Assembly (NCBI GenBank): GCA_910585615.1
Contig: CAJUFO010000082.1
Location: forward strand, 1 to 19,064
Direction: 5' to 3'
DNA length: 19,064 bases
Origin: an uncultured Acetatifactor sp.
Lineage (GTDB): Bacteria; Bacillota; Clostridia; Lachnospirales; Lachnospiraceae
Made by a program: the position numbers and the translations under genes. Positions 12,537 through 19,064 of this stretch are shown here, piece by piece. Within the stretch, counting starts at the first letter, position 1, and the number at the start of each line of letters is the position of its first letter. The notes under the pieces are model-generated. The model saw only the letters and a list, made by a program, of their open reading frames with translations. It was not told the DNA's origin and searched no databases.

Positions 12537-13799
12537 ATGGACAAAGACAACGAAACCATTTCCATGCTGGCCGGAGCAGTCCTGCGCCTGTCCCATGACG
12601 ATATCCTGATGCATCTTCGCTTTTTCCACCGGGCGCTATCGACCCTGCGCCTGGAGGAAAAGCCGGGGACGGAAAAGCTTGCCACGGACGGGCGATCCTG
12701 CTTCTATGACCCTGCCTGGATTCTGAAGCGCTACCGGGAGGAAACGACATGGATTACCCGAGCCTATCTCCACATGCTGCTGCACTGCGTCTTCGCCCAT
12801 CAGTTCCGGTATGACAGATTGGACAGGGCGGTGTGGGACCTTGCGGCGGATCTGGCCGTGGAGAATGTCATCCTGGAGCTGGGGCTTTCAGGCGCGGCGC
12901 TGGAGGGAGACGCGCTGCTGGCACGTAAGCTGGAGGGTCTGAAAGCGAAGGCGGGAGGCCTTACCGCGGAGCGCCTGTACCGATATTTCGATGCCCATTC
13001 CCTGCCTGGGGAAGAGGAGAAGGCGCTGCGGCAGCTTTTCTTCCGGGACGCCCATTCCCTCTGGACGCCGGGGGAGCGCCTGGAGATGACGCAGAAGCAG
13101 TGGGAGAAGATCGGCCGCCTGGCGAAGACGGAGCTGAAAGCATTTGCCAGGCGCAAATCCGGCACAGGAAGCCTGGAGAAGAACCTGGAGGAGGCCACGA
13201 AGGAGCGGTACGACTACGGAGAAATCCTGCGCCGGTTCGCGGTGCCTAGGGAGGAGATAGCGGTCAGCGACGAGGAGTTCGATTACGTCTATTACACCTA
13301 CGGCCTGTCCCATTACGGCAACCTGCCCCTGATAGAGCCCCTGGAATACAGGGAGAGCAGAAAGGTGAAGGAATTCGTCATCGCCATCGACACCTCCGCG
13401 TCCTGCAGCGGCTCCGCGGTGGGGAAGTTCCTGCGCAGGACATACGATATCCTGAAGGATGCCGAAAGCTTCTTTACAAAGATAAACGTGCACATCGTCC
13501 AGTGCGACAGCCAGGTGCAGCAGGATACCAGAATCGCCTGTCAGGAGGAGCTGGAGGATTTTCTGGGGAAGGGCAGATTGGCGGGAGGCGGGGCCACGGA
13601 CTTCCGTCCTGTCTTCACCTATGTGGAACAGCTGCGGGAGCAGGGGGGATTCGAGAACCTGAAAGGCCTGATCTATTTCACGGACGGCTACGGCGTCTAC
13701 CCGGAGCGGCCGCCGGAGTACCAGGTCATCTTCGCATTCCTGGAGGAGGACGAGAATCGGGGGCCGGTGCCGCCCTGGAGCATGAAGGTAGTAGTGTGA
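12537..13799 (+). CDS. VWA-like domain / putative metallopeptidase protein (DUF2201 type)
   Basis: In this 420-residue protein the N-terminal part matches the putative-metallopeptidase half of DUF2201: LHMLLHCVFAH with His79, His83 and His88, then WDLAADLAVENVI. A classical HExxH glutamate is absent (HMLLH), so proteolysis is doubtful. The C-terminal domain is VWA-like with a complete MIDAS: D285-T-S-A-S289, T354 in GGGATDF, and D383 in IYFTDG. Such proteins usually work beside a MoxR-type AAA+ ATPase gene, as metal-dependent chaperone-like pairs. Here the upstream neighbour is the broken Rpn gene and no ATPase is present. GGAGG lies 4 bases before ATG 12537. Confidence 0.82.
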   Translation: MDKDNETISMLAGAVLRLSHDDILMHLRFFHRALSTLRLEEKPGTEKLATDGRSCFYDPAWILKRYREETTWITRAYLHMLLHCVFAHQFRYDRLDRAVWDLAADLAVENVILELGLSGAALEGDALLARKLEGLKAKAGGLTAERLYRYFDAHSLPGEEEKALRQLFFRDAHSLWTPGERLEMTQKQWEKIGRLAKTELKAFARRKSGTGSLEKNLEEATKERYDYGEILRRFAVPREEIAVSDEEFDYVYYTYGLSHYGNLPLIEPLEYRESRKVKEFVIAIDTSASCSGSAVGKFLRRTYDILKDAESFFTKINVHIVQCDSQVQQDTRIACQEELEDFLGKGRLAGGGATDFRPVFTYVEQLREQGGFENLKGLIYFTDGYGVYPERPPEYQVIFAFLEEDENRGPVPPWSMKVVV

Positions 13800-13800
13800 G

Positions 13801-13996
13801 AAGAAGTTCTAGGCGGCCAAGAGGGGGCATGGCCCACCTCTTTAGGACGCCCGCCAAGAACTTCTAGACTCGTAAAGTGAATACGATTCACTTGCGAACA
13901 AGTTCGCTTAACGAGTCAGTCTCACGCGGAAGAATGCCCAAGCGAACAGGGTTCGCTTTGTGCATGGGCATTCTTCAAGCGCGGTTTTTGCGCTTT
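13801..13996. repeat. Cluster of nested hairpins (palindromic intergenic repeats)
   Basis: At least six perfect or near-perfect inverted repeats lie end to end. They are AGAAGTTCT/AGAACTTCT extended by GGCGG/CCGCC (13802-13865) enclosing AAGAGG/CCTCTT; GACTCGT/ACGAGTC (13867-13917) enclosing AAGTGAAT-ACG-ATTCACTT and GCGAAC-AA-GTTCGC; GAAGAATGCCCA/TGGGCATTCTTC (13929-13976) enclosing AGCGAAC-AGG-GTTCGCT; and AAGCGC/GCGCTT (13977-13995). The cluster lies between the end of the VWA gene and the convergent ABC operon. It may end transcription, but it is far larger than a simple terminator. Confidence 0.75.
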
Positions 13997-14051
13997 GACT
14001 TGCACCTTTTCGTTTATTGTTTGTGCGGTTCAGAACGGCACTGACGCAGCA

Positions 14052-14077
14052 GGCGGCATGCCTGGAAGGATGCCTCC
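14052..14077 (-). terminator. Possible terminator hairpin of the ABC pair
   Basis: GGCGGCAT and ATGCCTCC pair with one mismatch around a 10-base loop, 10 bases past the stop of the minus-strand ABC gene. There is no T tract, so the call is weak. Confidence 0.3.
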
Positions 14078-14086
14078 GACTGTCTT

Positions 14087-15904
14087 TTAAGATTTATACC
14101 ACTGTTCCTGGGCTTCGTAGAGCCTTTTGTACTCTCCCTCCTGGGCGATCAGTTCATCATGGGTGCCTATCTGCACTGCCTCCCCGTCTTTCATGACCAG
14201 GATTCGGTCCGCCAGCTTCACAGAGCCCAGGCGGTGGGTCACGATGACGGCGGACTTTTCACGGGCGATTTCGGCAAAGCGGTTATAAATCAGCGTTTCT
14301 TCGTACGGGTCGATGGCTGCCGTGGGCTCGTCCAGGATGATTAGGTCATGGCCGCGGAAGAAGCCCCTGGCGATGGCCACGCGCTGCCATTGGCCTCCGG
14401 ACAGGTCGATGCCTTCGAATTCCCGGGAGAGCATGGTATCATAGCTCTGAGGAAACGCGCCGGGCTCCGTCCCCGCCATGGCGCATACGCTGTCCAGCCG
14501 GGTTTTACCGGATTCCGCCCCGGGATCGCTGATGACGATGTTCTCGGCCAGGGTCATCTGGTAGCGCTGGAATTTCTGGAATACCGCGGAGGTTTGGCAT
14601 GTGAGGGCGTCCATGGTAAGCTGCCTGGTGTCAACGCCGTTTTTCCGTACCGTGCCCTCCTTGGGCAGGTAGAGTCCGGCTATCAGGCGGATCAGGGTGG
14701 ACTTTCCGGAGCCGTTCTCGCCCACCACCGCCAGGGTCTCCCCCTTGCGCAGCGTCAGGCTCACGTTCTTTACGGCATAGTGAGGCGGCTGCGGGGTGCC
14801 GTCATCCTTTTTTCCGGCCGGGTAGGAAAAGCTTACGTTCTCCAGCACCACGTCTCCCCAGCCTGGCGCGTCGGGGCGCTGTCCGGTTCGTTCCTCCATG
14901 GCCAGGAAATTCAGGTAGTTGCGGATGGAGCCCGCATTGGCGGTCATCTCTCCTATATGGCGGCAGATGATCTCTTCCATGAGAGCGTACAGCATGCCGA
15001 TGGAATTGAAGACCGCGGCGAAAGCCCCCACCGTCACCTCCTGTTTCAACAGGGCGTCATACAGCATCCAGAGGATGGTGCAGTATCCCGCTACCGTGAT
15101 GGCCCGCATGGAGAGCTCGAACAGGTTTGATTTCATGGTGGCCTTGAACTTCAGTCTTTGCAGGCAGACAAGGGTCTCCTGATACAGTCTCTTGAAGTAG
15201 AGGAAGCTCCCCAGGATCCGGGTTTCCTTGAAATATTCCCTGCCCGCCATGCAGGTCTCATAGTATTCGTATTCCCTGCGGACAGGGGCCGAGGCATCCT
15301 CCAGATGGGAGAAGGCCTTGGCCCGGATCAGCTGGGCCAGGGCGGTGGGCAGGAAGATGATGACAATGGCGCTGACCAGAATCGGTTTCAGGGAAAAGAG
15401 ATACCAGCCCATGAATGCGAAATAAGGGATATAAAAGGTCAAAAGCGTCAGCACATCAGTGACATACCAGAAAGCGTTGTCCTTTCCCTGCTCCGCCTTA
15501 TTGATGTCGTCCAGCTTTTCCGTGTCCTCAAAGACAGCTGGATCCAGCCGGGAGATTTTCCTCTGGATGGCCATGGACAGATGGGCGCCTGCCTTTCCGT
15601 CCACCACGTCCGGCAGAAAATTGGCCACGCCGTTGAGCACCTGACAGGCCACATTGGCGATGCCCAGAAACGCCAGCGCGAGAAAGGCCTGGCCGATTCC
15701 GATTTTTCCCCCTGCCGCGTCCACTGCCCTGTCAAAGAAACGCTGCTGCATCATGGTCTCCACGCCGAAAGAGACGCCGTGGAGAACGGACAGCACCATG
15801 CTTGCCATGAACAGAAAGGGCGTCGCTTTCAGCATCACCGGCAGGAGCCTCCCGAAAGCGCCTGCCATAGTCCTCTCTTTTTTCGTCCTGTTTTGTCTTT
15901 TCAT
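14087..15904 (-). CDS. ABC exporter half-transporter, second of a pair
   Basis: The 605-residue protein has an N-terminal membrane domain (about residues 20-330, with hydrophobic segments near 25-45, 70-90, 150-190 and 270-310) and an ATPase domain. Walker A is GENGSGKST (395-403), the signature is LSGGQWQR (501-508), Walker B is LIILDEPTA (521-529) and the H-loop is VTHRLGS (His557). All catalytic residues are kept. The tryptophan in LSGGQWQR is typical of the NisT-type peptide-exporter branch. The ATG overlaps the stop of the first half-transporter (ATGA) and has AGAGGAG 9 bases upstream. The pair probably forms a heterodimer. No precursor peptide or maturation enzyme is nearby, so the cargo is unknown. 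Confidence 0.9.
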   Translation of the reverse strand: MKRQNRTKKERTMAGAFGRLLPVMLKATPFLFMASMVLSVLHGVSFGVETMMQQRFFDRAVDAAGGKIGIGQAFLALAFLGIANVACQVLNGVANFLPDVVDGKAGAHLSMAIQRKISRLDPAVFEDTEKLDDINKAEQGKDNAFWYVTDVLTLLTFYIPYFAFMGWYLFSLKPILVSAIVIIFLPTALAQLIRAKAFSHLEDASAPVRREYEYYETCMAGREYFKETRILGSFLYFKRLYQETLVCLQRLKFKATMKSNLFELSMRAITVAGYCTILWMLYDALLKQEVTVGAFAAVFNSIGMLYALMEEIICRHIGEMTANAGSIRNYLNFLAMEERTGQRPDAPGWGDVVLENVSFSYPAGKKDDGTPQPPHYAVKNVSLTLRKGETLAVVGENGSGKSTLIRLIAGLYLPKEGTVRKNGVDTRQLTMDALTCQTSAVFQKFQRYQMTLAENIVISDPGAESGKTRLDSVCAMAGTEPGAFPQSYDTMLSREFEGIDLSGGQWQRVAIARGFFRGHDLIILDEPTAAIDPYEETLIYNRFAEIAREKSAVIVTHRLGSVKLADRILVMKDGEAVQIGTHDELIAQEGEYKRLYEAQEQWYKS

Positions 15905-17691
15905 TGATACCAGCTCCTCTGCGCCTCATACATGGAGGCATAAATGCCCTTTTGGGAAAGCAGTTCTTCGTGATTTCCCTTTTCCGCCACTTTCCCGCCG
16001 TCCACCACGATGATTTCATCCGCCAGCCGGGCGGCCCCCAGCCTGTGGGTGATGAAGATCGTGGATTTCCCGGCGATGATTTTGCCGAACATTTCATAGA
16101 TGCCGCTCTCCGCCACCGGATCCAGGGCCGCCGTGGGCTCGTCCAGAATCTGCACCGCCGCCGGATTGTACAGGGCCCTGGCGATGGCCAGGCGCTGCCA
16201 CTGGCCCCCGGAGAGGTCCACGCCCTGTTCCTTTATTTTGCCCAGAGGGGTCTCCATTCCCCGGGGCAGCCCGGCAATCGTCTGGCCCAGGCCCATGGCC
16301 TCCGCGGCTTCCCTGATCTTCGCCGGGTCTTTTCGGAGCACGTTTCCCAGGGCGATATTGTCATCCAGGGATATCTGGTAGCGGGCGAAGTCCTGATAGA
16401 CCACGGAGAAGAGCGCTTTCAGGTCCGCCTGGCGGAAGGTCCTAAGCTCCCTGCCGTCCAGCAGGATCTCCCCCTCGTAATTGTCGTACAGGCCGGTCAG
16501 AAGCTTGGTCAGCGTGGTCTTTCCGGCCCCGTTGACGCCCACGAAGGCATAATGCCTGCCGCACTCCAGGCGAAGGTTGAAATCCTTTAAGATATCCTTA
16601 TCCGTGCCGGGATACCGGAAGGATACCTGGCGAAACTCCAGGCTTTCGAAAGGGATTCCGGCGCCGGGCAGGTCCAGCGCCCCGGGGGTTTCGGACAGGG
16701 CGCAGAAGGCGGTCAGGTCCTTGCAGTACTCCAGGTTCTGGGCGATTTTGTTCATGGTGTCGGACAGCTCCCAGGACATCATCTGGATCAGGTTCAGGGT
16801 GGAAGTGATGAGCCCCATGAACATGCCCGGCGTGATGAGCCCCTTTGTCAGCGGAAACAGGAGCACGCTGATGATCAGCAGGGAGAGCAGCACTGTAATC
16901 AGGCTGGAGCCTTTCAGGCGGACAAAATATCTGGCGGTCACTCCCACGGAGATTTTCCGGGCGGCCTCGTATTTTTTCAGCCACTGCCGGTTCACCTTTT
17001 CCGTATAACCGAAAAGCGTCCGTTCCTCCACGTTTTCCCGTCCCTGCAGAACGCTCTTTAAGTAGTCCGCCCTGCGGCGATGCTTCTCCGCTTCCTTATT
17101 TTCCTCGTAAATCTGCTGTCCGCCCTTGATTGCCAGCCGGAAGAGAGGGATAGAGATGGCCACGATGGCCAGTCCCGCCCACCACACCTGGGCCATCAGG
17201 ATGACAAGCAAAGAGCCCACCCGCAGGACGATGTTCGCCGCGCCCAGGATATTGTCGAATCCGCCCGTCAGCTTCCCCACAGGGTCGCCGCAGACCCGGT
17301 TGACCAGCTCCCAGGTATCGTTGTCCTCCACATGCCGATATTCCAGCGCCGCCCGCTTCTCGACGATTCCGGTGCGGTATGCGAATTCCAGGCGCATGGC
17401 CATTTTCAGGTTGATGTAGCTCATGAGCTGCCAGTTCAGGTTGTTGTAGGCCACTATGGCGATCAGGCACAGCAGGGGTGCGGTGATGGCCGACTGCCCG
17501 GCCTTTCCCGCGAAGATGTCCAGGGCGGTGTCGATGAAAGCCGCCGTGGCGAGCACCTGCAGTGACGGCAGGACGGATACCAGTATTTGGTTGAGCGTCT
17601 TGATTCCCGCATATACCGGGCAGACCGTGAAAGGGATTCTCAAAAAGTCCCCGAAGCCGTATTTTTTGTGGTTTATCAGTAATTCTTTCAT
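15901..17691 (-). CDS. ABC exporter half-transporter, first of a pair
   Basis: From ATG 17691 (AGGGG 7 bases upstream) the protein has 596 residues. The upstream in-frame ATG at 17745 would read through a GC hairpin and is not preferred. The membrane domain covers about residues 20-320 (segments near 35-58, 68-90, 155-190 and 262-300). The ATPase has Walker A GVNGAGKTT (385-393), signature LSGGQWQR (493-500), Walker B VQILDEPTA (513-521) and His549 in ITHRLG. Both half-transporters thus have complete ATP sites, unlike heterodimers with one degenerate site. The two proteins share the same closing pattern, YEAQ-x-x-WY, consistent with duplication of one ancestor. Confidence 0.9.
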   Translation of the reverse strand: MKELLINHKKYGFGDFLRIPFTVCPVYAGIKTLNQILVSVLPSLQVLATAAFIDTALDIFAGKAGQSAITAPLLCLIAIVAYNNLNWQLMSYINLKMAMRLEFAYRTGIVEKRAALEYRHVEDNDTWELVNRVCGDPVGKLTGGFDNILGAANIVLRVGSLLVILMAQVWWAGLAIVAISIPLFRLAIKGGQQIYEENKEAEKHRRRADYLKSVLQGRENVEERTLFGYTEKVNRQWLKKYEAARKISVGVTARYFVRLKGSSLITVLLSLLIISVLLFPLTKGLITPGMFMGLITSTLNLIQMMSWELSDTMNKIAQNLEYCKDLTAFCALSETPGALDLPGAGIPFESLEFRQVSFRYPGTDKDILKDFNLRLECGRHYAFVGVNGAGKTTLTKLLTGLYDNYEGEILLDGRELRTFRQADLKALFSVVYQDFARYQISLDDNIALGNVLRKDPAKIREAAEAMGLGQTIAGLPRGMETPLGKIKEQGVDLSGGQWQRLAIARALYNPAAVQILDEPTAALDPVAESGIYEMFGKIIAGKSTIFITHRLGAARLADEIIVVDGGKVAEKGNHEELLSQKGIYASMYEAQRSWYQ

Positions 17692-17705
17692 GTTTATACC
17701 CCTAT

Positions 17706-17722
17706 GCCCGCCTTTGGCGGGC
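17706..17722 (-). promoter_or_regulatory. GC hairpin in the leader of the ABC pair
   Basis: GCCCGCC-TTT-GGCGGGC is a perfect 7-bp stem with a 3-base loop. It ends only 2 bases before the AGGGG ribosome binding site (17699-17703), so it may influence translation of the first ABC gene. Confidence 0.45.
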
Positions 17723-17741
17723 GTACCAATCAGAATTCTTG

Positions 17742-17791
17742 ACAATAGAATCCTGTTTTTCGGATTCTATTGTATGGAAGTTTGCATCCAA
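17742..17791 (-). promoter_or_regulatory. Promoter of the ABC pair with overlapping inverted repeat
   Basis: On the minus strand TTGGAT (17786-17791) and TAGAAT (17764-17769) are spaced by 16 bases. ACAATAGAATCC and GGATTCTATTGT (17742-17753 and 17762-17773) form a perfect 12-bp inverted repeat with an 8-base loop. One arm covers the -10 box and the other covers the first transcribed bases. This is a typical repressor operator position. Confidence 0.5.
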
Positions 17792-18008
17792 ACTTTTCTG
17801 CCTTTCAGAGCCGTGGATTTGTTTTAAGCTGGTCTTGAGCGAAGGATTCCAGAGACGTTGCGGCAAATTTCATCGCCGATGACTATAACATATTTTTGGC
17901 CCCGCCGTCCAGCGCAAGCTTTTTTCTAAAAAATCATGAGGCCTGGAAATTTTTGCTGGAAATCTTTTCCCGGAAAATGCAAATTGGTATAGTGGGAAAA
18001 GGGGAGTT

Positions 18009-18140
18009 ATGGTATACTTGCACACAGATAGCCATGCATCAGTGCCGGGTGGCGCGGCGAAGCTGTATCTGGGGAAGAAGGACGGACTGTGGCAGCGGCC
18101 TGTAAGAGACATGGCGCTATCGTTTAGGGGGATGGCATGA
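18009..18140 (+). CDS. Possible 43-residue leader ORF coupled to the MBL-fold gene
   Basis: An ATG at 18009, two bases after GGGGAG, opens a 43-codon frame (MVYLHTDSHASVPGG, then AKLYLGKKDGLWQRPVRDMA). Its TGA overlaps the ATG of the MBL gene as ATGA. The peptide is soluble and basic and matches no family I know. The exact ATGA overlap suggests translational coupling, but the ribosome site is too close to the ATG. The competing promoter TGGTATACT (18010-18018) would place the transcript start inside it. It may be chance. Confidence 0.3.
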   Translation: MVYLHTDSHASVPGGAAKLYLGKKDGLWQRPVRDMALSFRGMA

Positions 18141-18967
18141 GGATTCTGAACTTGATTGAAAACACAGAGAGCACCAAAGGCTGCCTGTGCGAACACGGCC
18201 TGAGCTTCTACATCGAGACAGGAGGGCACAAAATTCTGGCGGACACAGGAGCCTCCGGAGCCTTTCTCACCAATGCGGAGAAGCTGGGCATCGACCTGGG
18301 CCAGGTGGACACCGTGATCATCAGCCATGGGCACTATGACCATGCCGGAGGGCTTCTGGCCTTTGCGGAGCGCAATAGGGAAGCCCGGATATGGATTAAC
18401 CGCCTGGCCGCGGAACCCTATTACCATAAAAATGCCGCTATGGAGAGGTACATCGGCATGGATTCGCGGATTAGAACCCTGCCCCAGGTGGAATGGGTGG
18501 AGGGAAATCAAAAGATTGACGAGGGAATCTTTCTCTTCGGCCAGGCTCTTGGGCGACGGCTGTGGCCCGGCGGCAACCGGGAGCTGATGCGGAAGACGGC
18601 AGAGGGCTTCGCACAGGACGATTTCCTCCATGAGCAGTACCTGGTGCTGGAGGAGAGGGGAAAACGGGTGCTGATTTCCGGCTGCGCCCACAACGGTATC
18701 CTGAACATCCTGGACAGATACCGGGAAATCTATGAAGAAGACCCAGATGTAGTCGTCAGCGGCTTTCATATGAGCAGAAAGTCCGATTACAGCCAGGCGG
18801 ATTACGCCCTGATCAGGGACACCGCCAGGGAGCTGCAGAAGCTCCGCACCCGCTTTTTTACCGGGCACTGCACTGGAGAGCTGCCCTACCGGATCCTGAA
18901 GGAAATCATGGGAGGGCAGATTGCCTACGTCCACAGCGGGGAGGAGATTCCGCTGGAGGACATGTGA
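18137..18967 (+). CDS. MBL-fold metallohydrolase (COG1237-like)
   Basis: The 276-residue protein has the metallo-beta-lactamase metal motif SHGHYDH (His64, His66, Asp68, His69), a further metal-site candidate in SGCAHNG (Cys183, His185), His211 in SGFHMS, and His244-Cys245 in FTGHCTGE. The opening MRILNLIENTES..CLCEHGLSFYIETGGHKILADTG and the SGCAHNGILNIL region fit the COG1237 group, which includes dihydropterin ribofuranosyl-aminobenzene phosphate synthase-like proteins. Assigning that reaction here would be over-reading. The start has AGGGGG 5 bases upstream. No partner gene is seen before the window ends; 18968-19064 contains nothing recognisable. Confidence 0.88.
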   Translation: MRILNLIENTESTKGCLCEHGLSFYIETGGHKILADTGASGAFLTNAEKLGIDLGQVDTVIISHGHYDHAGGLLAFAERNREARIWINRLAAEPYYHKNAAMERYIGMDSRIRTLPQVEWVEGNQKIDEGIFLFGQALGRRLWPGGNRELMRKTAEGFAQDDFLHEQYLVLEERGKRVLISGCAHNGILNILDRYREIYEEDPDVVVSGFHMSRKSDYSQADYALIRDTARELQKLRTRFFTGHCTGELPYRILKEIMGGQIAYVHSGEEIPLEDM

Positions 18968-19064
18968 CACAGGGCAAGAGCCACAAAGCCTGCCATCGCG
19001 GAGAACGCTGTATGGATAAGCCGTAAAACGCATAAGCCAGAAAGCAAAAACACGGAGATCGACA

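Larger units (their letters stand above)
17692..18008. other. Divergent intergenic region between the ABC pair and the MBL unit
   Basis: Apart from the ABC promoter and leader elements, the region 17792-18008 has no gene I can support. It contains an extended -10 element, TGGTATAGT (17985-17993), that may serve the plus-strand MBL unit. A second, TGGTATACT, follows at 18010-18018. Confidence 0.45.

Noticed and set aside
13801..13996. Integron attC site or CRISPR array
   Set aside because: There are no attC core sites, no integrase and no regular repeat-spacer pattern; the inverted repeats differ from one another.
18019..18136. Riboswitch in the MBL leader
   Set aside because: No known aptamer core or anti-terminator pairing could be recognised.

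Overview
The window looks like chromosomal DNA of a Gram-positive, gut-type Clostridia, most likely a G+C-rich member of the Lachnospiraceae. The grounds are strong AGGAGG-type ribosome binding sites, sigma-A-like promoters, many short convergent and divergent operons, and protein styles that match that family: XRE plus ABC exporter, GyrI-like effector-binding proteins, Rpn nucleases with ER/K-rich tails, and a VWA-like metallopeptidase. This placement is inferred from style, not from a marker gene. There is no rRNA, tRNA, CRISPR array, prophage or complete insertion sequence.

Layout. 1-194 is the tail of a GNAT acetyltransferase. 378-3102 (+) is an XRE regulator followed by an ABC exporter. 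3132-4791 (-) is a GNAT, NUDIX, GyrI-like operon. 4792-6347 (+) is an AT-rich island: a Panacea-domain (DUF4065) gene behind an 18-bp operator-like palindrome, then three small ORFs, the last a two-helix membrane protein. It has the form of a Panacea toxin-antitoxin locus, but the partner region looks broken up. 6406-8039 (-) is an AraC-type regulator followed by a BtrH/C39-like protein. Divergent from it, 8276-10712 (+) is a NUDIX, effector-binding, alpha/beta-hydrolase operon. 11039-12489 (+) is an Rpn-family nuclease gene broken by a 128-bp palindromic insertion. 12537-13799 (+) is a VWA-like/DUF2201 protein. 13800-14086 is a dense cluster of nested hairpins. 14087-17691 (-) is a translationally coupled pair of ABC exporter half-transporters. 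18009-18967 (+) is a possible 43-residue ORF coupled to an MBL-fold metallohydrolase.

The most notable points are non-coding. Two inverted-repeat elements with identical geometry (15-bp arms, 33-nt loop, arms starting ACTGCA) lie at 5763-5825 and 7518-7580, the first across the junction of two Panacea-linked ORFs. The two divergent promoters between the AraC and NUDIX genes carry the same block (GCAATC..CCCGGGATTnTGC) in the same place relative to their -10 boxes, which suggests joint control. Removing 128 bp from the Rpn gene restores one frame of 440 codons. The ABC-pair promoter has a 12-bp inverted repeat over its -10 box and start region.

How the genes may work together: the two NUDIX plus GyrI-like operons probably handle small molecules (nucleotide derivatives, drugs or dyes), and the exporters fit the same stress and detoxification theme. 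The Panacea and Rpn loci are mobile, defence-like cargo. These functional links are inferred.
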